Shown piece after piece: positions 1 to 9,212 of a stretch of 64,000 nt of DNA. This DNA comes from Snodgrassella alvi (GTDB taxonomy: Bacteria; Pseudomonadota; Gammaproteobacteria; Burkholderiales; Neisseriaceae). Each line of letters opens with the position of its first letter. Position 1 is the first letter of the stretch. The stretch spans positions 186,001 through 250,000 of the forward strand of contig NZ_MEIO01000055.1 of the NCBI RefSeq assembly GCF_002777745.1, in the 5' to 3' direction. Under the pieces are notes generated by a model. It searched no databases. It worked only from the letters and a program-made list of their open reading frames with translations, and was not told where the DNA came from. The position numbers and the translations under genes are program-made.

Positions 1-901
1 ATTCCATTTGGCGTCCAGACTGAGAAAAACCACCTTGCTCCAGCCGCGCTGTACCCGACTGGAAATTGATATGCAATAACATTTCAAACAAAGGACTTAA
101 TATCAACTGAAACAGTAATACCAGTCCGATGGCTGTAGCCAGCATCAGCAGCAAACGGTTCGCCGCGGCACCTGCACGCCAACGCCAGAAAAATAGTGAC
201 AAGCCAATTACCAACACATACACAATAATAGTACGTGAACCAATCAGCCCCATTACACCGGTAAACCAGATTAATAATGGCCATATCAGCCAGTTAGGCA
301 GGCGCCGCTGCTGCCATAAAAAACACAGAGCCAGCACGCCCCACATCAGGTAATGCCCCAGATGATTGCGCTGCGCCAATTGTCCATAAATGTAATGGTT
401 ACCTGGGCCGCGCAATACTCCCGGAATCCAGCTAGTCACACCGGTAAACTGCATCACACAGACCATTGACTGCAACAATACCCCCAGAACCAGAGCCAGC
501 GCCAGAATCGTCACAGCCGGAGTCTGTCCAATGCGAACTACCCAGTCACGTACAGCCCAAGCCAACATAGCAAGCACTGCAAACACCAGTGCCGTCAAGT
601 CAGACTGGCTGGCATAAGGAAGGTGCATTACTCGTGCTTGTAGCATCAGCAAAGCGGCAAGTAATAACAATCCGATACTGGTAGCAGGAAGTGAACATCG
701 CGTTGTGCGTGTCAGCATCGTTAGCCCAAACAGACAGAGTGTAAAAAATAAAGTTCCTGCTTCCAGATAAAAACTCGACAGCGTACCAACACGCCAGCTC
801 GACATAAATGGCACGATACATAGTGTCAGCATCCCCAGCCACCAGACCAGAGTAGATGAACGGTAAATATTTGGACACGAATCAATTTGCAGCTGATTCA
901 T
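1..901 (-). CDS. pglL: PglL-family O-oligosaccharyltransferase (3' end outside window)
   Basis: The ATG is at 901-899, preceded by GGAG, and the frame stays open to the window edge, giving about 300 residues. They are very hydrophobic, with repeated membrane spans, and carry the periplasmic motif GQLAQRNHLGHYLMWG and, near the window edge, SGTARLEQGG followed by RQME. Both are typical of the Wzy_C/PglL_A families. PglL-type enzymes transfer lipid-linked oligosaccharide to Ser/Thr of pilin and other periplasmic proteins at the inner membrane. An O-antigen ligase is the alternative, but the spacing of the QRNH motif favours PglL. The gene lies downstream of tatC, separated by a strong palindromic terminator. 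Confidence 0.8.
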   Translation of the reverse strand, partial: MNQLQIDSCPNIYRSSTLVWWLGMLTLCIVPFMSSWRVGTLSSFYLEAGTLFFTLCLFGLTMLTRTTRCSLPATSIGLLLLAALLMLQARVMHLPYASQSDLTALVFAVLAMLAWAVRDWVVRIGQTPAVTILALALVLGVLLQSMVCVMQFTGVTSWIPGVLRGPGNHYIYGQLAQRNHLGHYLMWGVLALCFLWQQRRLPNWLIWPLLIWFTGVMGLIGSRTIIVYVLVIGLSLFFWRWRAGAAANRLLLMLATAIGLVLLFQLILSPLFEMLLHINFQSGTARLEQGGFSQSGRQME

Positions 902-947
902 ACAATTCTCCAATAAACAATATCGTTAACTGGCTTCGCATTTATTT

Positions 948-987
948 ATAAACAGGCTGCCTGAAAATTTTCAGGCAGCCTGTTTAT
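948..987. terminator. 40-bp perfect palindrome built from two inverted uptake sequences
   Basis: Arms 948-967 and 968-987 are exact reverse complements. Each contains AGGCTGCCTGAA (954-965 on plus, 970-981 on minus). It lies between tatC and pglL, where a tatC terminator is expected. Inverted DNA-uptake-sequence pairs acting as terminators are well known in Neisseriaceae; this dialect is, from memory, the Simonsiella-type one. Confidence 0.85.
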
Positions 988-1010
988 TTCAGTATTAAGT
1001 AATAAAAAAT

Positions 1011-1784
1011 CTATTGTCTCGGCGACTGGACAGATAAGGCTGTCTCTTTTCTATCTCCCCCCAAACAACGACATATCAAAATCCCAACCTCATAAAGAAG
1101 GATCAGCGGAATGGCCAACAAAGTTTGTGACAAAACATCCGGTGGAGTTACCACAGCTGCCACTACGAAAGCCCCTACTACGACATAGGCTCGAGCTTTT
1201 TTCAACTGTATAACTGATACCAGCCCGATTCTGTTGAGCAGAATTACCAGTACCGGTACCTCAAATGTTACGCCAAATGCCACAAACATACCTAGAATAA
1301 AAGACAAATATTTATCAATATCGGTTGCCATGCTGACCCCAACAGGGGTAATACCGGTTAGGAAACGGAAAATAACCGGAAAAACCAGATAGTAGGCAAA
1401 TGCCATTCCTAGAGCAAACAGCAATACACTAGCAATTAACAAAGGTAAAATCAGGCGTTTTTCATGCCTGTATAACCCGGGGGCAACAAAAGCCCAGATT
1501 TGATACAGTGTATGTGGCAACGTGAGCAAAAATGCTGCCATTAATGTCACTTTCAACGGTACAAAAAACGGCGCAATTACCTCGGTAGCAATCATATGCT
1601 GCCCGGCCGGTAAGTTCGCCATTAAAGGTTCAGCCACAAAAGTATAAATTTTCTGCGCGAAAGGCACCATCAGCGCAAAACACAGCAACAGAATACCCAG
1701 AATCCACATCAGACGACGACGCAATTCCAGCAGGTGATCAATTAATGTCAATTCAGTATTTTCATCAACCGGCATCATAATCAC
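1011..1784 (-). CDS. tatC: Sec-independent protein translocase TatC
   Basis: Multispanning inner-membrane receptor of the twin-arginine translocase, which exports folded proteins. The 257-residue product starts with the diagnostic cytoplasmic N-terminus (LIDHLLELRRRLMWIL) and has about six hydrophobic spans and the conserved F-E-V-P segment (FGVTFEVPVLVILL), matching family length. Residue 1 is a GTG at 1784; an in-frame ATG two codons downstream is equally likely because the only GGA lies close to both. It follows tatB by seven bases, so tatABC is one unit continuing from the his genes. Confidence 0.96.
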   Translation of the reverse strand: MIMMPVDENTELTLIDHLLELRRRLMWILGILLLCFALMVPFAQKIYTFVAEPLMANLPAGQHMIATEVIAPFFVPLKVTLMAAFLLTLPHTLYQIWAFVAPGLYRHEKRLILPLLIASVLLFALGMAFAYYLVFPVIFRFLTGITPVGVSMATDIDKYLSFILGMFVAFGVTFEVPVLVILLNRIGLVSVIQLKKARAYVVVGAFVVAAVVTPPDVLSQTLLAIPLILLYEVGILICRCLGGDRKETALSVQSPRQ

Positions 1785-1791
1785 TCATCCA

Positions 1792-2265
1792 TTAATGTCG
1801 GCGAACGCGTAATTTCGGGGTTATGCTACGCCGTGGCCGCATATCCCGTCGGCGCTGTAAAGCCTGCCGGTGTAATGAAACCCGATGCAGCAATGGTGCT
1901 TCCGCTATCTGTGTGCGATAGTCATGCAACGGTTCTAATACAGACATATTGTCTGTATCCTCTTGCGGTTTATCTTGAGTAAGCTGGTGCTTAAGTGCAT
2001 CCGCCTCACCACGAATATTGCGCACATAAGTGTTAACATCACGTTCAAACGAACGGGCGGTCGCCTCAATACTGTCACGTGCCTGCCTGAATTCAGCCAC
2101 ACCGGCCTGTTGGTTCAGTTCCGTTTTAACATTATTAATGAAATTCTGAATGCGCCCAACCCACAGACCAGCACTACGCGCCACCTTGGGTAATCGTTCC
2201 GGCCCAAGTACCACCAGTGCCACTACGGCAATCAGTAAAATTTCACCAAAACCCAAACCAAACAT
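1792..2265 (-). CDS. tatB: Sec-independent protein translocase TatB
   Basis: Single-span Tat component that docks substrates with TatC. The N-terminal segment MFGLGFGEILLIAVVALVVLGPERLP is the classic TatB transmembrane helix, Gly-Pro hinge and amphipathic-helix start. It continues into a long charged helix (FERDVNTYVRNIRGEADALK) and an Arg-rich tail (RRRDMRPRRS). At 157 residues it is normal length. It sits nine bases after tatA, in the order tatA-tatB-tatC. Confidence 0.95.
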   Translation of the reverse strand: MFGLGFGEILLIAVVALVVLGPERLPKVARSAGLWVGRIQNFINNVKTELNQQAGVAEFRQARDSIEATARSFERDVNTYVRNIRGEADALKHQLTQDKPQEDTDNMSVLEPLHDYRTQIAEAPLLHRVSLHRQALQRRRDMRPRRSITPKLRVRRH

Positions 2266-2274
2266 AATCGTCTT

Positions 2275-2475
2275 CTATGCTTTATTGTCATCTTGATTAT
2301 GTTCGATTACAGCATCCTTTTTTGCATTTTCCCGATCACTTTCTTTCAGTCCCTGCTTAAAATCATGTACTGCACCGCCCACATCTTTACCAACATTGCG
2401 TAACTTTTTGGTACCGAAAATCAGTACAACAATCAGCAATACTACAAGCCAATGCCAAATTGAAAAACTGCCCAT
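2275..2475 (-). CDS. tatA: Sec-independent protein translocase TatA
   Basis: Pore-forming Tat subunit, 66 residues. The sequence shows a short N-terminus, one transmembrane helix ([15 protein letters not shown]), the [10 protein letters not shown] hinge typical of TatA/E and an amphipathic helix ([14 protein letters not shown]) ending in a polar tail. It is the first gene of the tat group and lies 93 bases after hisE, as in other Neisseriaceae. Confidence 0.96.
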   Translation of the reverse strand: MGSFSIWHWLVVLLIVVLIFGTKKLRNVGKDVGGAVHDFKQGLKESDRENAKKDAVIEHNQDDNKA

Positions 2476-2568
2476 AATACTATCCTTTACTTGAACTGCC
2501 TAAAAAAAACATGCGCCTGCTGTTTATCCACAGCAGCGCATATTTATAATACGTTGTAATTAAAGCGG

Positions 2569-2907
2569 CTAACGACTGGCTTTTTCGGTCAAACCAGAAA
2601 TATGCTGTCGCTGTTGCAACTCCTGTAACACATCCTCAACCCGTATCTGATGATAAGTCAATAACACCATGATATGGAACCAGACATCAGCTACTTCTTT
2701 AACCAAATGCTGCTTGTCACCATCCTTAGATGCCATCAGCACTTCACCTGCCTCTTCTATAACCTTTTTCAGGATTTTATCTTCACCGCTATGCAATAAC
2801 TGTGCAACGTAAGAAGTTTGAGGTGAGGCTTGTCGTCTGGCGTCCAGCACATCAGCCAACTCACTTAATACCATAGCCACATCTGCTGCTTCCGGCGTCT
2901 GTGTCAT
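2569..2907 (-). CDS. hisE: Phosphoribosyl-ATP pyrophosphatase HisE
   Basis: Second step of histidine synthesis: removes pyrophosphate from phosphoribosyl-ATP. The 112-residue all-alpha MazG-like fold is visible from KVIEEAGEVLMASKDGD followed by LVKEVADVWFHIMVLL, whose acidic residues bind magnesium. The start ATG follows GAGGGAACGGG. It begins 12 bases after hisI, which catalyses the next step; the two activities are separate proteins here rather than an enterobacterial HisIE fusion. Confidence 0.96.
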   Translation of the reverse strand: MTQTPEAADVAMVLSELADVLDARRQASPQTSYVAQLLHSGEDKILKKVIEEAGEVLMASKDGDKQHLVKEVADVWFHIMVLLTYHQIRVEDVLQELQQRQHISGLTEKASR

Positions 2908-2919
2908 CCCGTTCCCTCT

Positions 2920-3336
2920 TTAATCATTATGCGTCTGCTTCTGGGCAGAACGGATATAAATTTCATTTTCATCTTTGATAACTGGTTCAACACTTTCCCA
3001 GCCACCATTCTGGTAAATCTGATAAAAGCAACTGGCATGCCCAGTATGACAGGCAATACCGCCATACTGTTCAACCAGCAACACTAAAGCATCACCATCA
3101 CAATCCAGACGCAGTTCATATACTTTTTGCGTATGACCAGACTGCTCACCTTTCATCCACTGCTGCTGACGCGAACGACTATAATAATGAGCGAAGCCCG
3201 TAGTTATAGTCTGGCGCAAGGCTTCTGCATTCATCCATGCTACCATTAACACACGCAAAGTATGTCTGTCCTGCACCACGGCACAAGCCAGACCATTATC
3301 ATCCCACTTTACCGCATCCAGAAGTGTATTCACCAC
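2920..3336 (-). CDS. hisI: Phosphoribosyl-AMP cyclohydrolase HisI
   Basis: Opens the adenine ring of phosphoribosyl-AMP (third histidine step). Key motifs are [22 protein letters not shown] with SGHTQKV, and the metal site [21 protein letters not shown] plus the following SCFY. I chose the GTG at 3336 (product [13 protein letters not shown], about 138 residues) because AAGGA stands eight bases upstream and family members start here; an ATG at 3369 would add an unlikely 11-residue extension. Co-transcribed between hisF and hisE. Confidence 0.94.
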   Translation of the reverse strand: MVNTLLDAVKWDDNGLACAVVQDRHTLRVLMVAWMNAEALRQTITTGFAHYYSRSRQQQWMKGEQSGHTQKVYELRLDCDGDALVLLVEQYGGIACHTGHASCFYQIYQNGGWESVEPVIKDENEIYIRSAQKQTHND

Positions 3337-3386
3337 AGCAATTGTCCTTATTTTCAGGTAAACATACAACCACCATCAAGCCTGAA

Positions 3387-4154
3387 CTATACACGCATTT
3401 CAATACCTGCATGCTTCATGGCCATTTTGGCATCCTGAATACGTACCTCGCCGAAGTGAAAAATGCTGGCCGCCAGCACAGCATCAGCATGACCTACCTG
3501 CACTCCTTCAATCAGGTGCTCAATATTACCCACACCACCAGATGCAATTACCGGTACGGTAACAGCATCACTTACAGCCCGAGTAAGGAATAAATTGAAA
3601 CCGGCTTTAGTACCATCACGATCCATACTGGTTAACAGAATCTCACCAGCTCCACGCAACGCCATATTCCGTGCCCATTCTACTGCATCCAGACCAGTCT
3701 GCCTGCGTCCGCCATGAGTAAAAACTTCCCAGCACGTATTTTCTGCATCTACAGCCTTGGCATCTACAGCAACAACAATCGCCTGATTGCCAAAAAATGC
3801 ACTGGCTTCGTTAACCAGCTCTGGATTTGTCACTGCGGCCGTATTAATCGATACTTTATCTGCACCCGCATTGAGTAATCGGCGTATATCTTCAATACTG
3901 CGCACCCCACCGCCCACGGTCAGAGGAATAAACACCCGGCTGGCTACTGCCTCAATAACATGTAAAATCGTATCACGATTATCTGAACTGGCTGTAATAT
4001 CCAGAAAAGTAAGCTCGTCTGCGCCTTCATCATTATAACGTTGGGCTATTTCCACAGGATTACCGGCATCACGCAGGGAAACAAAATTAACGCCTTTGAC
4101 TACACGTCCATTATCAACATCCAGACAGGGAATAATACGTTTGGCTAAAGCCAT
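3387..4154 (-). CDS. hisF: Imidazole glycerol phosphate synthase cyclase subunit HisF
   Basis: TIM-barrel half of IGP synthase; takes ammonia from HisH and makes imidazole glycerol phosphate plus AICAR. The 255 residues begin [21 protein letters not shown] with the catalytic Asp of CLDVD, and the second catalytic Asp is in [10 protein letters not shown] (about residue 130). Phosphate-binding glycines are seen in [12 protein letters not shown] and [14 protein letters not shown]. Length and ends match the family. A small membrane-protein gene separates it from hisA. Confidence 0.97.
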   Translation of the reverse strand: MALAKRIIPCLDVDNGRVVKGVNFVSLRDAGNPVEIAQRYNDEGADELTFLDITASSDNRDTILHVIEAVASRVFIPLTVGGGVRSIEDIRRLLNAGADKVSINTAAVTNPELVNEASAFFGNQAIVVAVDAKAVDAENTCWEVFTHGGRRQTGLDAVEWARNMALRGAGEILLTSMDRDGTKAGFNLFLTRAVSDAVTVPVIASGGVGNIEHLIEGVQVGHADAVLAASIFHFGEVRIQDAKMAMKHAGIEMRV

Positions 4155-4188
4155 GATGCTATCTTTCTCAGCTATGCAATAGCGGTAA

Positions 4189-4515
4189 TTATTTCAGCCA
4201 ATGCCCAACCAGAGCAGATACATTCAGCTGTAAATAATAGTAGGCAACACCTACTATTATCGAATAAATCACAGCACTGACGCTACTGAGGCAAACAATA
4301 TCAAATAACCACATGATAATAAAAATATAAATCCACTGAACAATCCATTCCACTAACCAAGCATTGTTCACATTGGGCCATGCATGTTCTATGATGCAAC
4401 TTACCCCCATCATCACGATAATAAATATACTGGCCTCAAAAAAAATCTGCCGTGAGCGATTCATCGTTAACAATAGCCATAACGCCAGCATCAGCGAACC
4501 AAATACACTAATCAT
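4189..4515 (-). CDS. Small membrane protein of unknown function
   Basis: I do not recognise a family. The product of about 108 residues has three or four hydrophobic spans ([59 protein letters not shown]) and almost no soluble part. The start ATG at 4515 has a good GGGAGG site seven bases upstream; a GTG one codon earlier is also possible. The ribosome site and clean frame argue for a real gene. It lies inside the his operon, 34 bases before hisF and 152 bases after hisA, an unusual position; no role in histidine synthesis is implied. Confidence 0.6.
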   Translation of the reverse strand: MISVFGSLMLALWLLLTMNRSRQIFFEASIFIIVMMGVSCIIEHAWPNVNNAWLVEWIVQWIYIFIIMWLFDIVCLSSVSAVIYSIIVGVAYYYLQLNVSALVGHWLK

Positions 4516-4667
4516 CACACTACCTCCCTAAAATTACTGTACTTATTAAGTAAATAAATCACACTAGCTTTCCGAAAATCCCAGTTATCAAGCATCATCA
4601 TTATTATCAATAATTTTTGCCATAATCAGATTATTAGGAACCTTACCGGATGCATAAAAATCAGAAA

Positions 4668-5408
4668 TTAACATTTATTTTGATCAGCCATGCGCTGTGC
4701 TGCTGCCAGATCAAGTGAGCCTTCATAAATAGCCCGTCCAACAATAGCACCGATAACTCCTTGTTCAGCTACCGCGCATAGCGCTTCCACATCCGCCATA
4801 CTGGTCACACCACCGGATGCAATCACTGGCACAGAAGTTTCCTGAGCCAGCCTCACTGTAGCCTCTACATTAACACCGCTCATCATTCCGTCACGACCAA
4901 TATCAGTATAGATAATGCTATTAACACCATCATCTGCAAACCGTTTAGCCAGTTCGGTCACATGAAAATCAGTCACCGTTGCCCAGCCGTCGACCGCAAC
5001 CATACCATCTTTAGCATCCAGTCCAACAATAATCTTCCCAGGAAAGGCAGCACATGCCTGCTGAACCAATCGTGGATTATTTACCGCCGCCGTGCCGATA
5101 ATGACGTAACTCAGCCCTAGCTGCAAATACTGTTCAATAGTATGCAGATCACGAATACCGCCTCCGATCTGTACCGGCACATTATCCGCCACCTGTTCCA
5201 GTATCGCTTTGATGGAAATCATATTCTCAGGCTTACCGGCAAAAGCACCATCCAGATCCACCAGATGTAAACGGCGGGCTCCCTGTTGACACCAATGCAT
5301 AGCCATCTTTGCCGGTTCATCAGAAAATACCGTGGCTCTGTCCATCAGCCCTTGTTGCAGGCGCACACACTGCCCGCCTTTTAAATCAATCGCAGGAATC
5401 AATAACAT
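4668..5408 (-). CDS. hisA: ProFAR isomerase HisA
   Basis: Amadori isomerase acting on ProFAR, fourth histidine step. The 246-residue TIM barrel starts [20 protein letters not shown] with catalytic Asp8. The second acidic residue is in [17 protein letters not shown] (about 128), and phosphate loops are [12 protein letters not shown] and [14 protein letters not shown]. It is paralogous to HisF. The gene follows hisH by about 50 bases and is presumably on the same transcript. Confidence 0.97.
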   Translation of the reverse strand: MLLIPAIDLKGGQCVRLQQGLMDRATVFSDEPAKMAMHWCQQGARRLHLVDLDGAFAGKPENMISIKAILEQVADNVPVQIGGGIRDLHTIEQYLQLGLSYVIIGTAAVNNPRLVQQACAAFPGKIIVGLDAKDGMVAVDGWATVTDFHVTELAKRFADDGVNSIIYTDIGRDGMMSGVNVEATVRLAQETSVPVIASGGVTSMADVEALCAVAEQGVIGAIVGRAIYEGSLDLAAAQRMADQNKC

Positions 5409-5459
5409 ATCAAATTCGCATTACATTAACGCGTTAAACACCAATACCATTAAATTAGA

Positions 5460-6107
5460 CTAAAGCGTACCATCCCACCGCAAAAAATTACCCAGCAACT
5501 GCAAACCGGCCATATGACTTTTTTCAGTATGAAACTGGGTAGCAAAAACATTATCCCTACCCACTATACAGGCAAAATCATTGCCATAGTCCGCCTTACC
5601 CATAACAATGGACGAATCGTGCGGTAACAGATAATAGCTATGCACAAAATAGAACCACTCATTCTGTGCAACTCCAGCAAACAAAGGATGATTTTGAGTC
5701 TGATGTACCCGATTCCAGCCCATATGCGGTATTTTCAGTGGCCGTCCATCTGCACCTGAAGTAGACTGAAAACGCAATACAGTTCCCTGAAACCAGCCCA
5801 ATCCGGCAGTATCACCTTCCTCACTGAATTCAAAAAGCAATTGAGCACCAACACAAATACCAAAAAACGGTTTACGCCGTAAACCATCCGTCAGTGCCTC
5901 TGCCAGCCCGCTTTGAAGTAAAGCAGACATACAATCCGGCATTGCTCCTTGACCGGGAAAAATAATTTTATCGGCCGCATACACCTCGTCCGGTTCTGCC
6001 GTCAGAATAATTTCCGCCGGTTTCTGCTGTAACTGATTTGCTGCCTGTACCGAGTGCAGAACCGAGTGCAGATTACCCATACCATAATTGACAATGGCTA
6101 CTTTCAT
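5460..6107 (-). CDS. hisH: Imidazole glycerol phosphate synthase glutaminase subunit HisH
   Basis: Class I glutamine amidotransferase that feeds ammonia to HisF. Motifs: VNYGMGNLHSV at the N-terminus, the oxyanion region PGQGAMPDCM, the nucleophile Cys in FFGICVGAQLLFEFSEEG, and the His-Glu pair in ATQFHTEKSHMAG. I use the ATG at 6107 (MKVAIVNYG, 215 residues); a GTG two codons earlier is the only longer option. It is the first gene of the contiguous hisHAFIE-tat run, with a decayed stretch separating it from hisB. Confidence 0.96.
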   Translation of the reverse strand: MKVAIVNYGMGNLHSVLHSVQAANQLQQKPAEIILTAEPDEVYAADKIIFPGQGAMPDCMSALLQSGLAEALTDGLRRKPFFGICVGAQLLFEFSEEGDTAGLGWFQGTVLRFQSTSGADGRPLKIPHMGWNRVHQTQNHPLFAGVAQNEWFYFVHSYYLLPHDSSIVMGKADYGNDFACIVGRDNVFATQFHTEKSHMAGLQLLGNFLRWDGTL

Positions 6108-7055
6108 CTTCACATCTTTATTAAAATCAACTGAGAATCAAAAACAAATGAATTCTCATTATATCTGGCTATGACTCTGAAAGTGATACAAGCTCACTTA
6201 CCACAGTACCAACCCATCCATTAGTAATGATTCCTGAACCTGTAGGAAACCTATCAGCAAATCTTCTTTTACCTACTTCTACAACGCCTATCAAATATTA
6301 TTACCTGTGACCGCATGCAATACAGTACGCGCCACAGCCACCAGTAATTGCTGGCTACCGTATAATCAGCCAGACAGTAAATGTCTACTCACCCAAAACC
6401 ACCTGTACCAGATAATCCATCATCCTGTTTCGTACTTCTTCACGCACCAGTCGTAACAACCTCAACCAACGTCAAATTATCGATAAAAATAGGGAAACAG
6501 CCCACAAATTTGCATACATGACTACCTGAGTATTTTTCCATCAAGACGCACCTGCGCAGCACAAACACTGCCTTGCCAGTGCTGTTTCATCTCAATTAAA
6601 CATGATTGTGTATCCTACCCGCATTACCTTGGCAAAAAGAATGATATTTAAAATATTCAGGTGAAGATGCCATATTGCCGGCCATGAACAGACTCAACAT
6701 CAAAATTCTATTACATCATCACTCATATGCTTCTCTTGACCTAGATCAGGTATTCAAATTTCTCAATCAGCTTTTCTTATCCAGACCAGTCAGACTGATA
6801 ATGAAGAATATTCATATAGTCATCAAATTTCAAAATTGAACATTATCACAAACAAACAAATAAATACATAAATAAAAATATTATTTATCTATGTTAATCA
6901 TGAATAACTTATTTTTTTTGCAACAATCCGCATATCAGTCATAGCCATACAGACTAAAGTCAACAGCAATATCTACCATGCCATTATCGTCAGTAAAAAT
7001 AAAATTATCCGTTAACGTTTACCTAGTTAACGGATAGTCAATTTACCCTAAAACA
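6108..7055. other. About 950 bp without intact gene; probable decayed coding sequence
   Basis: No open frame of gene size is present. On the minus strand three short protein-like pieces appear in order between about 6620 and 6290: MKQHWQGSVCAAQVRLDGK, then LRLVREEVRNRMMDYLVQVV, then QQLLVAVARTVLHAVTGN. They are separated by stops and frame changes. This suggests a pseudogene between hisB and hisH, but I cannot name its family. The part from about 6700 to 7030 is very AT-rich and may hold the hisH promoter. Confidence 0.4.
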
Positions 7056-7661
7056 TTAAGCAGTCAGCGTACCCTTGGTTGATGGCATCATCCCCGCCAT
7101 ACGTTCATCCACAGCCACGGCCATCCGCAACGCGCGACCAAACGCCTTAAAAACTGTTTCAGCCTGATGATGCGCATTCAACCCACGTAAGTTATCAATA
7201 TGCAGCGTCATCATCGCATGATTCACCAAACCATGAAAAAACTCACTGAACAAATCAACATCAAAGCGTCCGATTAAAGCACGGGTAAACTCAACGTTAT
7301 ACACCAGCCCCGGCCGCCCAGATAAATCTATCACCACCCGGCTTAACGACTCATCTAGCGGTACATAACTATGACCATAACGTGTAATCCCGCATTTATC
7401 GCCCAAAGCTTGTCTCAGCGCCTGCCCCAGCGCAATACCTATATCTTCAACCGTGTGATGGTCATCGATATGCACATCTCCGCGACAGCGGATATCCAGA
7501 TCAATCAGTCCATGGCGAGCAATCTGATCCAGCATATGTTCCAGAAAAGGCACCCCAGTATCAAAATTTCCCACGCCGGTGCCATCCAGATTAATACTTA
7601 TCTGTATCTTTGTTTCACTGGTATTACGTGTAATCTTTGCAGTTCGCATGCCCTTATCCAT
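7056..7661 (-). CDS. hisB: Imidazoleglycerol-phosphate dehydratase HisB
   Basis: Dehydrates imidazole glycerol phosphate to imidazole acetol phosphate. It is the single-domain 201-residue form without the phosphatase domain of enterobacterial HisB. The two manganese-binding repeats are visible: [13 protein letters not shown] with [17 protein letters not shown], and [14 protein letters not shown] with [18 protein letters not shown]. Start at 7661 or the ATG four codons later ([15 protein letters not shown]), which fits the family better; no clear ribosome site decides. It is separated from hisH by the decayed region. Confidence 0.95.
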   Translation of the reverse strand: MDKGMRTAKITRNTSETKIQISINLDGTGVGNFDTGVPFLEHMLDQIARHGLIDLDIRCRGDVHIDDHHTVEDIGIALGQALRQALGDKCGITRYGHSYVPLDESLSRVVIDLSGRPGLVYNVEFTRALIGRFDVDLFSEFFHGLVNHAMMTLHIDNLRGLNAHHQAETVFKAFGRALRMAVAVDERMAGMMPSTKGTLTA

Positions 7662-7893
7662 TTACAAAATCATTTACATGCTTATTGGCGTAAACTGCCA
7701 GCAGCATTCCTCTATTTACAGCCACAATCTATACCAACTCATGCCTGCCGACAAGACAGCCCAACCATTTCTCATCATATAGACTTAAAAAAGCACCACA
7801 GCCAGACATAACATAAATCTGAAAATTTACCCTTGCTTTCGACCAGCTTGACTACATAATATCAATATTTATTTAATTTCATTCAACCTAACC

Positions 7894-8853
7894 ATGAACC
7901 AAACCAATCATTATCAGCTAGAACAAATAGACAACACAGCTCTGCAACGCCTATGCGGCGTATTAGATCAGCACATTACCAGTCTGGGTAAAGCTCTGAA
8001 TCTTGAAATTACCCGTCGCTTTGACCATTTCACTCTGACTGGAGAACAAATCAGACAAGGAATCAAAGCACTGGAAAATCTGGCCAGCATAGCACGGGAG
8101 CGGGAGTTGAACGATAACGACATTCAGCTTGCCGCTGTAGAAGCCAGAACCAGCATTCATCAGGATACAGAACATCACGAACCCAAAGTCTGGACGCTGC
8201 GCACTCGCCGCGGCAATATCGGTGGCCGTACGCCACGACAGAACGGCTATATACAGGCACTATTAAAACATGATGTCGTATTCGGTCTGGGTCCTGCCGG
8301 TACTGGTAAAACCTATCTAGCTGTAGCAGCGGCTGTAGATGCTATCGAAAAACATCAAGTGGAACGCATTGTACTGGTACGCCCTGCCGTTGAAGCCGGT
8401 GAAAAACTGGGCTTTCTGCCCGGTGATCTGGCACAGAAAGTCGATCCTTACCTGCGCCCCTTATATGACGCCCTCTACGACCTGATGGGTTTTGACCGCG
8501 TAACCAAGCTGCTGGAAAAAGGGCTGATTGAAATCGCCCCTTTAGCCTATATGCGCGGGCGCACACTTAACGGTGCTTATATCATTCTGGACGAAGCACA
8601 AAATACCACACCAGAGCAAATGAAAATGTTCCTTACCCGTATTGGCTTTGGAGCCAAAGCAGTTATCACCGGAGATACCAGCCAGATTGACTTACCCAAA
8701 AACATCAAAAGCGGCTTGAAAGACGCACGCGAAAAGCTCAACAACATTGATGGCATCTATTTTCACGTTTTCACCAGCGAAGATGTAGTACGTCATCCTT
8801 TGGTGCAGAAAATTGTTGATGCTTATGATACTGCGGCCGAAAAAGAACAATAA
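7894..8853 (+). CDS. ybeZ: PhoH-family ATPase (YbeZ-like)
   Basis: Cytoplasmic P-loop protein of 319 residues. An N-terminal KH-like region (about 1-110) precedes the PhoH ATPase: Walker A GPAGTGKTYLAVAAA at about 133, VRPAVEAGEKLGFLPGDL, Walker B YIILDEAQNTTPEQMK, and sensor segment VITGDTSQIDLP. YbeZ proteins are linked to RNA metabolism and ribosome maturation together with the endonuclease YbeY. Here ybeY is not next to it, unlike the usual arrangement. Divergent from hisB. Confidence 0.9.
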   Translation: MNQTNHYQLEQIDNTALQRLCGVLDQHITSLGKALNLEITRRFDHFTLTGEQIRQGIKALENLASIARERELNDNDIQLAAVEARTSIHQDTEHHEPKVWTLRTRRGNIGGRTPRQNGYIQALLKHDVVFGLGPAGTGKTYLAVAAAVDAIEKHQVERIVLVRPAVEAGEKLGFLPGDLAQKVDPYLRPLYDALYDLMGFDRVTKLLEKGLIEIAPLAYMRGRTLNGAYIILDEAQNTTPEQMKMFLTRIGFGAKAVITGDTSQIDLPKNIKSGLKDAREKLNNIDGIYFHVFTSEDVVRHPLVQKIVDAYDTAAEKEQ

Positions 8854-8928
8854 TTTTAAATATTGTTTATCGAAACAACCCGAATATTTAACCTAAATAA
8901 TTGGATTACTTAATTACCATCCCTCTGA

Positions 8929-9174
8929 GCTTTAAATGGAAATTTAAAAAAACTCAATGGATTTAATGATCTAAAATCCGCAAGCCCAGTAACGACTCAG
9001 CTAGTACAGAGGTAGGTTAATTGCGAATACTATACCGATAAAGCCAATGCATTCAGAGCAATATTTGAACGCTTATATATCTCTTATGATGAAGAAAACA
9101 ACATTTTTATCATTTATAAATATAAACAGGCTATATATATAACCTTAGAAAATACATGCCATCCAGCATGTTAA
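8929..9174 (+). pseudogene. Decayed ORF fragment of unknown family
   Basis: From 8929 one frame runs to the TAA at 9172-9174, interrupted only by a TAG at 9013. It reads ALNGNLKKLNGFNDLKSASP... then VNCEYYTDKANAFRAIFERL and YISYDEENNIFIIYKYKQ. Composition and hydrophobic periodicity look like protein, but there is no start codon or ribosome site. Probably the 3' remnant of a lost gene between ybeZ and the dehydrogenase. The whole 8854-9212 gap holds nothing else that I can identify. Confidence 0.35.
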
Positions 9175-9212
9175 ACTACAACCGCCTAAACGGATCTCAA
9201 TCAGGTACAAAC

